A DNA stretch of 64,000 bases from Paludisphaera mucosa (GTDB lineage: Bacteria > Planctomycetota > Planctomycetia > Isosphaerales > Isosphaeraceae), in NCBI RefSeq assembly GCF_029589435.1, contig NZ_JARRAG010000001.1, forward strand, positions 982,808 to 1,046,807. Reading direction: 5' to 3'. The stretch's first letter is position 1. Every line of letters begins with the position of its first letter. Made by a program: the position numbers and the translations under genes. Of the stretch, positions 42,822-52,738 are shown piece by piece. Below the pieces are notes generated by a model that worked only from the letters and a program-made list of their open reading frames with translations, was not told where the DNA came from and ran no database searches.

Positions 42822-44162
42822 ATGATCGGGTTGGACGAGTTCGTGGAGTGCGTAGACCGTTCCGGCCTGATATCTCCGGCCGACCTGGCGACGGCGCGCG
42901 CGCGGTTCGGCCGCTTGGATTCCGTGGGACTCGCCCGAAGGCTCGTGCAACAGGGCCTCCTCACCCAGTACCAGGCCCGCAAGCTGCTGGCGGGGGCGAC
43001 CCGCGGCTTCTTCCTGGGGGGCTATCGCATCCTCCGCCCGCTCGGCGAGGGCGGCATGGGCAAGGTCTACCTGGCCGCGCACGAGAAGGACGGCGAGAAG
43101 GTCGCGATCAAGGTGCTCCCGCCCCGCCGCGCCCAGGAGGAGGTCAACAGCCTGGCCCGGTTCCGGCGTGAGATGGAGCTCTCGATGCGTTGCAACCACC
43201 CCAACGTGGCCCGGACCCTGACCTTCGGCAGCGACGGCGACGTCCACTTCATGGTCCTGGAGTACATCCCGGGCCTCAGCCTGTTCGACATGGTCAAGAG
43301 CGAGCGACACGGCCCGTTGAGGGTGGCGGCGGCCTCGCGTCTGTTCCTCCGGATCGCCAGCGGTCTGCAGGCGGCGCACGCGGCCGGGATCGTGCATCGC
43401 GACATCAAGCCATCGAACATCATGATCACCCCCGAGGGCGACGCGAAGATCCTCGACCTCGGCCTGGCGAAGGCCCTGGGCGAGGAAGGCGGTCTCACCC
43501 GCGCCAACACGGTCCTGGGTACGCTCGACTACGCCAGCCCCGAGCAACTGCGCGACGCCAGCGGGGCCGACGTCCGCAGCGACCTCTACAGCCTCGGGTG
43601 TACGCTCTACTTCGCCCTCGCCGGCGACCCGCCGTTCGGCGGCGGCGACGCGATCAACAAGATCTTCAAGCAGCGGATGGAAGACCCGGAACCCATCGAG
43701 CGGGTTGCGAAGGGCGTGCCGCCGGCGTTCGCCGCCATCGTCCGCAAGCTGATGGCGAAGGAACCTGCCGACCGTTATCAAACCTGCGCCGAGCTGCGCA
43801 CCGACCTGGAGCGTTGGACCGACGCCATGTTCGTCCGCTCGCTGCTGGGGTCCGCGGCCGAGACGGCCCACGCCTTCCACCCGCCGCCGCCGGTCCTCGA
43901 GGAGGACGACCTGCGTCTGCTGACCGCCGATTCGAGCCCCAGCGTGATCTCGCTTCGAAGCCTCGGCGAGGCCGAGCCGACGCCGGCTCCCCGTCGGCGC
44001 ACGCCCCCGCCTCCGCTCAAGGCCCGATACCGGCCGCTCGCAGATCCCGAGCGCCGTTCCGTGCTCGCCGGCGACTCGCGTTGGCTCGTCCACTTCTCCC
44101 TGATCGCCCTGGCGATCGGCCTGGTCGCCATCCTCGCCATCGCCCTCCTCCTGCATTCCTGA
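42822..44162 (+). CDS. Tail-anchored Ser/Thr protein kinase
   Basis: The 446-residue Hanks-type kinase has about 65 N-terminal residues of the planctomycete type (GLLTQYQARKLLAG), the glycine loop GEGGMGKVYLAAH, VAIKVL, catalytic HRDIKPSN, DLG (usual DFG) and YASPEQLRDASG. The final transmembrane helix (SLIALAIGLVAILAIALLL) reaches to within two residues of the end, so the kinase is membrane-anchored with essentially no extracytoplasmic domain. A Pro/Arg-rich linker lies before the helix. Its probable antagonist is the PP2C phosphatase upstream. Confidence 0.92.
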   Translation: MIGLDEFVECVDRSGLISPADLATARARFGRLDSVGLARRLVQQGLLTQYQARKLLAGATRGFFLGGYRILRPLGEGGMGKVYLAAHEKDGEKVAIKVLPPRRAQEEVNSLARFRREMELSMRCNHPNVARTLTFGSDGDVHFMVLEYIPGLSLFDMVKSERHGPLRVAAASRLFLRIASGLQAAHAAGIVHRDIKPSNIMITPEGDAKILDLGLAKALGEEGGLTRANTVLGTLDYASPEQLRDASGADVRSDLYSLGCTLYFALAGDPPFGGGDAINKIFKQRMEDPEPIERVAKGVPPAFAAIVRKLMAKEPADRYQTCAELRTDLERWTDAMFVRSLLGSAAETAHAFHPPPPVLEEDDLRLLTADSSPSVISLRSLGEAEPTPAPRRRTPPPPLKARYRPLADPERRSVLAGDSRWLVHFSLIALAIGLVAILAIALLLHS

Positions 44163-44246
44163 CGCCGGCGATGGATCGGACGGTGGACTTTTGTATCATG
44201 GGAGACTGTGGCGGTCCATACCGGGAGCCGATACTCGCGAGGCGCC

Positions 44247-47200
44247 ATGACGTCGGGACGTAAGAAGCGGGGCGGAGCTTCCGCGACGGAGCCGGGCGGG
44301 GGGGCGGACGTCCTCGACCTCTTCCTGCCGCCGGTCGCTTCGTGGTTTCGCGCCACGCTGGGCGAGCCCACGCTTCCCCAGCGCTTGGGATGGGGTGCGA
44401 TCGCGGCGGGCCAAAATACGCTGGTCGCCGCGCCGACGGGATCGGGCAAGAGCCTGGCCGCCTTCCTGGCCGGGCTTGACCTCCTCTGGCGATCGCCGAC
44501 TCGCGGCCGGGGCGTGCGGATCCTCTACATCTCGCCCCTCAAGGCCCTCAACGCGGACGTCCACCGCAACCTGAGCGTCCCTCTCGAAGGGATCCTGGAA
44601 GAGGCCGAGGCGTCCGGGACCCCCTTGCGACCGCTCTCGACGGCCGTGCGAAGCGGAGACACGCCCGCGAGCGAACGCGCGCGGATCCTTCGCAAGCCTC
44701 CCGAGATCCTCATCATCACGCCCGAGTCGCTGCACCTGATGCTGACCTCGGCGGCGCGGGAGACGCTCCGCAAAGTCTCCCACGTCGTCGTCGACGAGAT
44801 CCACGCCCTCTGCGGCGACAAGCGCGGGGTCTTCCTCGCCCTGCTGCTCGAACGCCTCGAAGCGCTGGGGACCGGCCGGCCGTTCGTCCGAATCGGGCTA
44901 TCGGCCACGCAGAAGCCGCTCGAAGAGGTCGCCCGCTACCTGGGGGGGCTCCGGCCGACGGCGACGGGCGGCACCGAATTCCGACCCGTGACGATCGTCG
45001 ACGCCAGCGGCCGGAAGCCGATGGATCTTCGCGTGATCTGGCCTTCCTCGGAAGCCGGCGGCGGTCTCGGCCCTCCCGGGTCGATCTGGCCGGCGATCGA
45101 GGATCGCGTGCTGGGGCTGGTCGAGGAGCATCGTTCGACCCTGATCTTCGCCAACAACCGCCGCACCGTCGAGAAGCTGACCGCCCGGCTCAACGAGCTG
45201 GCGAATCGAGACGTCGAGGGCGAGGCCGCCGGCGATTCCAGGGGAGACGCGACCCCGTTTCGCGCCCATCACGGCAGCCTGAGTCTTCAGGAGCGGCGCA
45301 CGACGGAAGAGATGCTCAAGAACGCCGACCTCAAGGGGGTCGTGTCGACGGCCTCGCTGGAGCTGGGCATCGACATGGGCGAGGTCGATCTCGTCTGCCA
45401 GGTGGAGTCGCCGGGAAACGTGGCTCGCGGCCTCCAGCGGGTGGGGCGATCGGGCCACCTCGTCGGCGGGACCAGCCGGGGCCGATTGATCGCCAAGACG
45501 CCGAGCGACCTCCTGGAGAACGCAGCGCTCGCCCGGGCGATGCTCGCGGGCGACATCGAACCCCTCCGGGTCCCCCGCAACTGCCTCGACGTCCTCTCGC
45601 AGCAGGTCGTCGCCTGCGTGGCCGTCGATCGCTGGGACGCACCCGCCCTCTACGAGCTGGTGAAGCGGGCTTACCCGTTCAGCGAGCTGCCGGCGGAGGC
45701 GTTCGAGCGCGTGCTGAGCCTGGTCTCGGGGCGCTACTCGACGGGCTCGATCCGCGACCTGCGGGCGCGGGTGGCCTGGGATCGGATCCACAACCGCCTG
45801 GCGGCGCTGCCGGGGACCTCCCGCCTGGCGCTGACCGGAGGAGGCACGATCCCCGACGTCGGCCATTATCCCGTCTACCTGGGCGAGGGAGGGCCCAAGC
45901 TCGGCGAACTGGATGAAGAGTTCGTGTTCGAGAGGCGGGTGGGCGAGAGCTTCATGCTCGGCAACAGCGCATGGCGGATCGACCTCATCGACGTCCACAA
46001 GGTCGTCGTCAGCCCCGCCGGCGGGAGTCAGGTCGTGATGCCCTTCTGGAGGGGCGAGACGAACCCGCGTTCGCTCGAACTGGGCAAGGCGGTCGGCGTC
46101 CTGACTCGCGAGATCGCCGGCGGCCTCGACGATCCCGGTCTCGCCGGCCGGCTGGAGGCCGAATGCCGGCTCGAACCACCCGCCGCGCGGTTCCTGATCC
46201 GCCACGTCGGCCGTCAGCAGCGGCTGGCCGGCGTCGTCCCCGATGACCGGACCGTCCTCGTCGAGAGCTTCCGCGACCCCACCGGCGAGATGGCGCTCGC
46301 CGTGCTTTCCCCCTACGGACGTATGCACCTGGGACTTAAGTTCGCCCTGCTCGCGCGGATCCAGGATCGCTACGGCTTCACGGCGTCGTGCCTCCACGGC
46401 GACGACGGCCTGCTGTTCCGCCTACCGCAGACGGACGAACCGCCGCTCGACCTGCTCGACGGCCTTGACGGCGCCGAGGCTGACCGCCTCATCCGCCGCG
46501 TCCTCCCCGACACGGCCCTCTTCGGCCTACGCTTCCGCCAGAATGCAGGCCGGGCCCTCCTGATGCCGCGTCCCGACCCGGCCAAACGTACCCCGCTCTG
46601 GCTCCAGCGCCTACGAGCCAAGGACCTGCTCGGAGTCGTCGGCGACTTCCCGGACCACCCGATCGTCGTCGAGACGTATCGCGAGTGCCTGGACGACGAC
46701 CTGCAGATGCCCAGGCTCCGGCGATTCCTAGACGACATCGCGGCGGGGTCGATCCGGGTCGCGAGGCGATCGGCCGAGCTGGCCTCGCCGTTCGCCTCGG
46801 ACCTCGTCTTCCAGTTCACCATGGCTTACATGTACGAGTGGGACGAGCCCCGACGGAAGCCCGAGCCGACCGCGTCGGCGGCGGTGGACGAGTCGTTGCT
46901 CGACGGTCTCCTGCACGGCCTGGAGGCCGGCCGGACGCTCGACGAGCAGGCGATCGGTCGAGTCGAGGGCCGTCTCCGCCACCGCGGACGGCCTCCCAGG
47001 ACGGCTGACGAGATGGGCGAGACGCTCCGCACCCTCGGAGACCTCGCCGCATCGGAGCTGGACGGCCCGATGGAGGGTTTCGCGAACGAATTGGCCGCGC
47101 AGGGACGGGCCGTGAAGATCGAGCTGCCGGGGGCCGCCGAACCCGGGCGCTGGATCTCGGCCGAGGAGCACGCACTCTACCTAGCGGCGTTCGCGACGCC

Positions 47201-48710
47201 CGACGAGGCCGACCCGGGGGCGGTCGAGACCATCGTGCGCCGATTCCTCCGGACTCACGCCCTTGTCGGCCTGACCGACGTCCTCGGTCGCTATCCTCTG
47301 GCCGCGGCGACCGCCCGGACGCTGCTCGAAGATTGGGTGGAATCGAGCGGCGTCGTCCGGATCGATCACGGGGAGGACGGCCCGCGATGGGCCGAGCGCG
47401 AAAACCTCGCCGAGATCCAGCGGCTGACGCTCGCCCAGCGCCGTCGCGAGAGCGTGGCCGTGGCGCCCGAGGTCTTCGCCGACTTCGTCGCCCGCCGCCA
47501 GCACGTCCACCCCGACGATCGTCTCGCGGGCGTCGAGGGCGTCGAGGCGACCCTCGACCAGCTCCAGGGCTTCGCCGCGACCGCCCTCGCCTGGGAGGAG
47601 GAGCTGCTCCCGCGGCGGGTCGCCGGATTCGTCGGGTCCTGGCTCGACGACGCCCTCGCCCGCGGCGGTTGGGCGTGGCGCGCGGCGGCCGAGGGGGTCG
47701 GAGAGCCCCTCGTCGCGATCGTCGCCCGCGAATTCTTTGGCGGCCGGCGGGAGCCGGCCGAACCGATTTCGATCGGGGACGCCGAGCAAGGCGTTCTGGA
47801 AGCGCTGGGGCACCGCGGGGCGTCGTTCGCGGCCGATCTGGCACGAGCGACGGCGATCGAGCCGATGGCGCTGCGGAGGTCGTTGCGATCGCTCATGCGA
47901 TTGGGAAAGGTGAGCAACGACCGCTTCGACCCCCTACGTCCGGGCGCCTTCGACATCCTCGACGTGGCGGCGTCGGTGCCACGCGGCGGCCTGCGTCGCC
48001 CTCGTGTGCGCCGGACGGACCTCGCGCGCCCCGAGGGCCGCTGGGACGTCGTGCCGCCGGCCGACGACGATCTCGAGCGCCGCGCCTTGGCCTGGATCGA
48101 GGTCCTTTTCGCACGCTACGGCGTTCTGACGCGGGAGACGACGGCGATGGACCCCTGGGGCCCTCCCTGGTCGGAGTTGTATCCGCACCTCGCCCGCCTG
48201 GAGTTGAGGGGCGAGATCCGCAGGGGCTATTTCGTGGAGGGCCTGTCGGGGGTGCAGTACGCGACCGAGGAGGCGGCGGAAGGGCTCGGCTCGCTGGCGT
48301 CGGCCGCCGGCCGCGAACACCCCGAGATCCTGATCCCCGCGGGCGACCCGGCCAATCTCTACGGGGCCGGGGCGCCTCTCGACGTGGCGCTGCTGGAAGG
48401 CGGCTCGGCCCGGCTGAGTCGGTCGCCCGGCAATTACCTCGTCCTCCGGGGCGGTCGACCGGTCCTGATCATGGAGGCGTATGGGAAGCGGCTCACCGGG
48501 TTGGCCTCGGCGTCGCAGGCCGAGCTGGACTCCGCACTCGCCCGGGTCCTCGACCTCGTCTCGACGGAGCGCCGGGTCTTCAAGGTCGAGACCTACAACG
48601 GCCAGCCTTCGCTGGCGAGCCCCGCTGCGGAGCGGCTCGCCGAGTTGGGTTTCGTGAGGGACTATCCCGCGATGACGTATTACGCCGCCTGGTCGGCGAA
48701 CGGCGTTTGA
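44247..48710 (+). CDS. Lhr-type superfamily II helicase
   Basis: The 1487-residue protein has the full Lhr architecture: a DExH helicase core (VAAPTGSGKSLAAFLAG Walker A, VVVDEIHALCGDKRG, IGLSATQKPLEEVARYLGG, FRAHHGSLSLQERRTTEEML, RGLQRVGRSGHLVGG), a winged-helix region and a long Lhr C-terminal domain. Family members unwind DNA:RNA hybrids and act in DNA repair, with expression in mycobacteria induced by DNA damage. The ATG at 44247 is used. GTG 44208 is a possible alternative. The gene starts 84 bases after the kinase stop. Codon and GC content match the neighbours. Confidence 0.9.
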   Translation: MTSGRKKRGGASATEPGGGADVLDLFLPPVASWFRATLGEPTLPQRLGWGAIAAGQNTLVAAPTGSGKSLAAFLAGLDLLWRSPTRGRGVRILYISPLKALNADVHRNLSVPLEGILEEAEASGTPLRPLSTAVRSGDTPASERARILRKPPEILIITPESLHLMLTSAARETLRKVSHVVVDEIHALCGDKRGVFLALLLERLEALGTGRPFVRIGLSATQKPLEEVARYLGGLRPTATGGTEFRPVTIVDASGRKPMDLRVIWPSSEAGGGLGPPGSIWPAIEDRVLGLVEEHRSTLIFANNRRTVEKLTARLNELANRDVEGEAAGDSRGDATPFRAHHGSLSLQERRTTEEMLKNADLKGVVSTASLELGIDMGEVDLVCQVESPGNVARGLQRVGRSGHLVGGTSRGRLIAKTPSDLLENAALARAMLAGDIEPLRVPRNCLDVLSQQVVACVAVDRWDAPALYELVKRAYPFSELPAEAFERVLSLVSGRYSTGSIRDLRARVAWDRIHNRLAALPGTSRLALTGGGTIPDVGHYPVYLGEGGPKLGELDEEFVFERRVGESFMLGNSAWRIDLIDVHKVVVSPAGGSQVVMPFWRGETNPRSLELGKAVGVLTREIAGGLDDPGLAGRLEAECRLEPPAARFLIRHVGRQQRLAGVVPDDRTVLVESFRDPTGEMALAVLSPYGRMHLGLKFALLARIQDRYGFTASCLHGDDGLLFRLPQTDEPPLDLLDGLDGAEADRLIRRVLPDTALFGLRFRQNAGRALLMPRPDPAKRTPLWLQRLRAKDLLGVVGDFPDHPIVVETYRECLDDDLQMPRLRRFLDDIAAGSIRVARRSAELASPFASDLVFQFTMAYMYEWDEPRRKPEPTASAAVDESLLDGLLHGLEAGRTLDEQAIGRVEGRLRHRGRPPRTADEMGETLRTLGDLAASELDGPMEGFANELAAQGRAVKIELPGAAEPGRWISAEEHALYLAAFATPDEADPGAVETIVRRFLRTHALVGLTDVLGRYPLAAATARTLLEDWVESSGVVRIDHGEDGPRWAERENLAEIQRLTLAQRRRESVAVAPEVFADFVARRQHVHPDDRLAGVEGVEATLDQLQGFAATALAWEEELLPRRVAGFVGSWLDDALARGGWAWRAAAEGVGEPLVAIVAREFFGGRREPAEPISIGDAEQGVLEALGHRGASFAADLARATAIEPMALRRSLRSLMRLGKVSNDRFDPLRPGAFDILDVAASVPRGGLRRPRVRRTDLARPEGRWDVVPPADDDLERRALAWIEVLFARYGVLTRETTAMDPWGPPWSELYPHLARLELRGEIRRGYFVEGLSGVQYATEEAAEGLGSLASAAGREHPEILIPAGDPANLYGAGAPLDVALLEGGSARLSRSPGNYLVLRGGRPVLIMEAYGKRLTGLASASQAELDSALARVLDLVSTERRVFKVETYNGQPSLASPAAERLAELGFVRDYPAMTYYAAWSANGV

Positions 48711-48829
48711 AGTTTCCATGGATCGGCCGAACTCGGACGGGCGCGGGTTTGCCTTGGGGCTGCGAAGGTTGTAGCCTCGATTGAAGGTCGAGCCGAGCGG
48801 TCAGGTCCTGTTGGAGTCGCCCGTTCACG

Positions 48830-49630
48830 ATGTCCGTCAACACCGCGACGAGCCCCGAGAACCGGATCTACGACTGCATCGTGATCAGCGACCTCCACCT
48901 CGGCAGCGCGGTCTGTCAGGCCAGGCTGCTGGAGGAGTTCCTGATCTGGGCGTTCGGCCACTGCCGCACCCTGGTCATCAACGGCGACATCTTCGACGAC
49001 CTGAACTTCAAACGCCTCAGCAAGCGGCATTTCGCCTGCCTGAAAGAGATCCGCCGCAACAGCGACCGTGCCGACGTCCGCGTGGTGTGGGTCCGAGGGA
49101 ACCACGACGGGCCGGCCGAGATCGTCAGCCACATCGTCGGCGTCGACATCCACGACGAATACGTCTTCGACGACGGCCGGATCCGGCTCCTCATCCTCCA
49201 CGGCGACCAGTTCGACACGATCGTCAGCGACTACCCCTGGCTGACCGACCTGGCCTGCGGGGCTTTTTATTACATCCAGAAATGGATGCCGCACCAGGCC
49301 GCCCGCTGGATCCGCCGCCTGACCAAGAAGTTCCAGCGCAACAGCCAGCTCATCGAGCATCGGGCGGCCGAATACGCCCGCGGCCGAGGGTTCCGCTTCG
49401 TGACCTGCGGCCATACCCATCTGCCCCTGACGGCCGAGCACGACGGCGTCGTCTACATCAACAGCGGGACCTGGACGGAGACGCCGCCCTGTCCCTTCGT
49501 CGTCGTGGATGGAGATGAGATCCGCCTCGAATTCTGGCCCCTGCCGGCTTTCGTCCTCGACCCCGAATCGATCGAGCGCTCCGAACCGACGCCGGGGCCG
49601 ACGGCCCCGGTCCTGCCGGCCCTCGGCTGA
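48830..49630 (+). CDS. Calcineurin-like metallophosphoesterase (LpxH-like fold)
   Basis: The 266-residue protein has the five metallophosphoesterase motifs: SDLHLGS, INGDIFDD, VRGNHDG, LLILHGDQFD and TCGHTHLP. The overall pattern resembles UDP-2,3-diacylglucosamine hydrolase-type proteins, but the lipid A link is not proven. Two predicted helices (YIQKWMPHQAARWIRR) extend from the core, perhaps for membrane contact. It starts 119 bases after the helicase stop and precedes fumarase by about 106 bases. Confidence 0.87.
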   Translation: MSVNTATSPENRIYDCIVISDLHLGSAVCQARLLEEFLIWAFGHCRTLVINGDIFDDLNFKRLSKRHFACLKEIRRNSDRADVRVVWVRGNHDGPAEIVSHIVGVDIHDEYVFDDGRIRLLILHGDQFDTIVSDYPWLTDLACGAFYYIQKWMPHQAARWIRRLTKKFQRNSQLIEHRAAEYARGRGFRFVTCGHTHLPLTAEHDGVVYINSGTWTETPPCPFVVVDGDEIRLEFWPLPAFVLDPESIERSEPTPGPTAPVLPALG

Positions 49631-49736
49631 CGATCTCCGCGATCGGCACGGCGTTTCCATGCCGATGGTCGTCGGAAGGCGTCCGGCGACCGTCCTCTCG
49701 GCCGCGCGCCCTCCGCCCCGAAGCAGGAGCCTACCC

Positions 49737-51275
49737 TTGGAGCAGACTCGACCGGAACGCGATTCGATGGGCGAGATGGACGTGCCGGTCGACGCCTACT
49801 ACGGCGCCCAGACCGAGCGCGCGAGGCGGAATTTCGAGATCGGCTCGCTGAGGTTCCCCCGCGCGTTCCTGCGCGCGCTCGGCCTCATCAAGAAAAGCGC
49901 CGCCGGGGTCAACCGGGATTTGGGTCTGCTCGAGGCGAAGCTCAGCGTCCTGATCGAGGAGGCCGCCCAGGAAGTCGCCGACGGCCGCCGCGATGACCAG
50001 TTCCCGCTGCTGATCTTCCAGACCGGCAGCGGGACGTCGACGAACATGAACGCCAATGAGGTCATCGCCGGCCTGGCGAACGAGAAAGCGACGGGCGAGC
50101 GAGGCGGTCGGTCTCCCGTGCATCCCAACGACGCCGTCAATATGGGTCAGTCGTCGAACGACGTCATCCCCACGGCGATCCACGTCGCGGCGTGCGAGGA
50201 GATCCACAAGCGGTTGCTCCCCTCCCTGGAACGGCTCCGGAACGCCCTCGACGAGCGAGCCGAGGCTTTCGACGCGGTCGTCAAGATCGGTCGAACGCAC
50301 CTCCAGGATGCGGTCCCGATCCGGCTCGGCCAGGAATTTTCGGGCTACGCGGCCCAGGTCGAGCACGCCTTGAGGCGCGTCGGCGTGGCGTCCGAGGCCC
50401 TCGCCGAGCTGCCGATCGGCGGCACGGCGTTGGGGACCGGTGTGAACACGCACGCCGAGTTCGCCGTGCGGATGGTCGAAGCCCTCGGACGGGAGACGAG
50501 ATTGCCGTTCCGGCCCGCCGCCAACCTGTTCGAGGCGATGGCCGGCCGGGATGCGGTCGTCGAGGCCTCGGCCATGCTCCGGACGACGGCGGTGAGCCTG
50601 TCCAACATCGCCAACAACCTCCGCCTGCTGGGCTCCGGCCCGCGCTGCGGGATCGGCGAGATCCGCATCCCCGAGCTGCAGCCCGGGAGCTCGATCATGC
50701 CGGGGAAGGTCAACCCCGTCATCCCGGAAGCCGTCATGATGGTCGCCGCGCAGGTCGTCGGGAACGATGCCACGATCGCCTGGGCCAACGCGTTGGGGTC
50801 GAATTTCGACCTGAACGTCATGATGCCCGTCATGGCCTACGATTTACTGGAGTCGATCGAGCTGCTGACCGACGCGGCCGATCACCTCGTTCGGAAGTGC
50901 ATCGACGCTCGGGAGTTCCTCGCAGGCCAGAAGGCCCAGGGGGCGACCCGCATCGAGGCCGACGAGGAGCGTTGTCGCGAGCACGTCGAGCAGAGCCTGG
51001 CCATGTGCACGTCCCTGGCGCCCCGGATCGGCTACGACAACGCTTCGGCCCTGGCGAAGTCCGCCTATCGCGAGGGGACCACGGTCCGCGAGGTCGCCCA
51101 CGCCCTGGACGGGATGGATCCCGAGGAGATCGCCCGCAAGCTCGGCGCGCCGGCCTCGGCCGAAGCGATCCGTGAGCATGGGGGCTTCCCGAACAGGGCC
51201 GAGGTGGATCGGCTGCTCGACCCGCTTCGCCAGACCGAGCGGGGCGTCGGCGCCGGGTCGGGAAGTGGCGGCTGA
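49737..51275 (+). CDS. fumC: Class II fumarate hydratase
   Basis: The enzyme hydrates fumarate to L-malate in the TCA cycle. The 512-residue protein has the signature GSSIMPGKVNPV, QTGSGTSTNMNANEV and HPNDAVNMGQSSND. The family N-terminus (ERDSMGEMDVPVDAYYGAQT) must be included, and TTG 49737 is the best start because GCAGGAG lies seven bases upstream. ATG 49659 would add a Pro/Arg-rich stretch. Cys- and cluster-free class II fumarases are oxygen-stable. It is one of two TCA enzymes in the window, with citrate synthase. Confidence 0.92.
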   Translation: MEQTRPERDSMGEMDVPVDAYYGAQTERARRNFEIGSLRFPRAFLRALGLIKKSAAGVNRDLGLLEAKLSVLIEEAAQEVADGRRDDQFPLLIFQTGSGTSTNMNANEVIAGLANEKATGERGGRSPVHPNDAVNMGQSSNDVIPTAIHVAACEEIHKRLLPSLERLRNALDERAEAFDAVVKIGRTHLQDAVPIRLGQEFSGYAAQVEHALRRVGVASEALAELPIGGTALGTGVNTHAEFAVRMVEALGRETRLPFRPAANLFEAMAGRDAVVEASAMLRTTAVSLSNIANNLRLLGSGPRCGIGEIRIPELQPGSSIMPGKVNPVIPEAVMMVAAQVVGNDATIAWANALGSNFDLNVMMPVMAYDLLESIELLTDAADHLVRKCIDAREFLAGQKAQGATRIEADEERCREHVEQSLAMCTSLAPRIGYDNASALAKSAYREGTTVREVAHALDGMDPEEIARKLGAPASAEAIREHGGFPNRAEVDRLLDPLRQTERGVGAGSGSGG

Positions 51276-51369
51276 AGGGGGTTTCGGCGAAACTCCTCTG
51301 GGCGAGCGGGGGCCTTTTCGGAGAAAATCGGGCGCGACGCCGGACACGCGACCACGAGGGCGACGTCTC

Positions 51370-52662
51370 ATGACCCAGCCGACGGAATTCAACCTCGAGT
51401 CCGATTGGATCGACCCGCCCCCGTCGGAGCCGTCGAGCACGACGGAACCCGCCGCACCGGCCGAGCCCCGGCCCGCCGAACCCGTCGTGGTGATCCAGTA
51501 TCGGAGTCGGGGCCTCTCGCCGTTCCTTCTCTTCCCCTTGACCCTCATCACCGCGCTGGCGCTCTTCGCGGGCTACCACCACTTCTTCGTGGAGCCAATC
51601 TTCAGCCGCGGCGGCTTCGCCCCCCCCCGGAACGAGCCGGGAGCGGGGATCGAAAAGCCGTCCGGAGCCGCCGCCTCGCCGAATCTGGACGAGACGCTCG
51701 CGCAGGTTTCGGCGGCCATCGCCGTTCAGCCCCAGGTCCTTCCGATGCCGCTGACGCTTGAGAGCCAGCCCCTGCCCCTGGGACTGCCGCCGTCCGCCCA
51801 GGCGTTTCCGCAGCCGGCCGCGGCCGGGCCCGCGGCCTCCACCGACGCCTTGATCTGGCCGGGCTCCGAGCCTGCACCTCCAACCTCCGTCGCGTCGAGG
51901 CCCGTGGAAACGCCGAAGCCGGCCGACGAGATCCCCGTCGCGGCGAACCCGACGACGCCTGGCGAAACCCCGACGGTCGAGCGCGACCGCTCTCGCATCT
52001 CCATCGCTTCGACCTCGCCGGATACGGCGAAGCCGGCTCCGACCCCCGATTCGGCCGCACCCGACGCCCGTCCACTCGCCGAGCCGCCCCCCCCCACTCG
52101 CGAGGAGATGATGGAACGCATCCGCCAGGAGGCGGAACTCAAACAGGCTCAACAGGAAGAGCTGGAGCGACGCAAGCAGGAGGCCGTGGCCCGCTTCGAC
52201 GCCGAAGCGGTGGAGCGCGTCGACAACGAGCGCGTCACCTTCCGCAAGGCGCTCCAGGACATCGTCTCCGCGGGAGGCCGGGACGCGGGTCAGGCGATCG
52301 ACGACCTTTGCGACCAGTTCGGCCGCGGCTACAGCCAGGAACTGAAGGATCGCGCCTACGCGGGTCTCGCCCACTACAAGGGCAAGCTCACGAGGGACGG
52401 CGAGATCCGGATGCTCCGCACCCTCGGCGTCCCCGAGGCGGGCATCCTCGACTACCTGGCGAATCGGGCCCACCGGACGATCAACTCTCGCAACGGCCCC
52501 CGCGACTCAGGGGAGGTCCGCCTCATCGCGGCCAGGCAACTCCTCCGAATTCCGCCGGCGCCCGCGACTCCCGGTGCACCAGGCGCGACATCGCCGGCCG
52601 CGGTCCCCGCTCGGCCCTCCGCGATCCGTCGTACGACCTCGCCGAATGCGAATCGTCAGTGA
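51370..52662 (+). CDS. Single-pass Pro-rich membrane protein of unknown function
   Basis: The 430-residue protein has a Pro/Glu-rich cytoplasmic N-terminus, one transmembrane helix (PFLLFPLTLITALALFAGYH, about residues 50-70), a long disordered Pro/Ala/Thr segment, a charged coiled coil (about 245-280, MMERIRQEAELKQAQQEELE) and a helical C-terminal domain (ALQDIVSAGGRDAGQAIDDL). No family is recognised. Only ATG 51370 gives a sensible N-terminus. It sits 94 bases after fumC. Confidence 0.65.
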   Translation: MTQPTEFNLESDWIDPPPSEPSSTTEPAAPAEPRPAEPVVVIQYRSRGLSPFLLFPLTLITALALFAGYHHFFVEPIFSRGGFAPPRNEPGAGIEKPSGAAASPNLDETLAQVSAAIAVQPQVLPMPLTLESQPLPLGLPPSAQAFPQPAAAGPAASTDALIWPGSEPAPPTSVASRPVETPKPADEIPVAANPTTPGETPTVERDRSRISIASTSPDTAKPAPTPDSAAPDARPLAEPPPPTREEMMERIRQEAELKQAQQEELERRKQEAVARFDAEAVERVDNERVTFRKALQDIVSAGGRDAGQAIDDLCDQFGRGYSQELKDRAYAGLAHYKGKLTRDGEIRMLRTLGVPEAGILDYLANRAHRTINSRNGPRDSGEVRLIAARQLLRIPPAPATPGAPGATSPAAVPARPSAIRRTTSPNANRQ

Positions 52663-52738
52663 TCCGGTCGGGGCCGGACCCGATCGACGCCACCCGTCAC
52701 GTTCGACCCTCAGGCCCTCGACGTCCAGGGAAGTCTCC

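Noticed and set aside
44208-44246. GTG start upstream of the helicase ATG
   Set aside because: GGGAG is too close to the GTG and the added residues are not conserved. ATG 44247 is more likely, though this is not certain.
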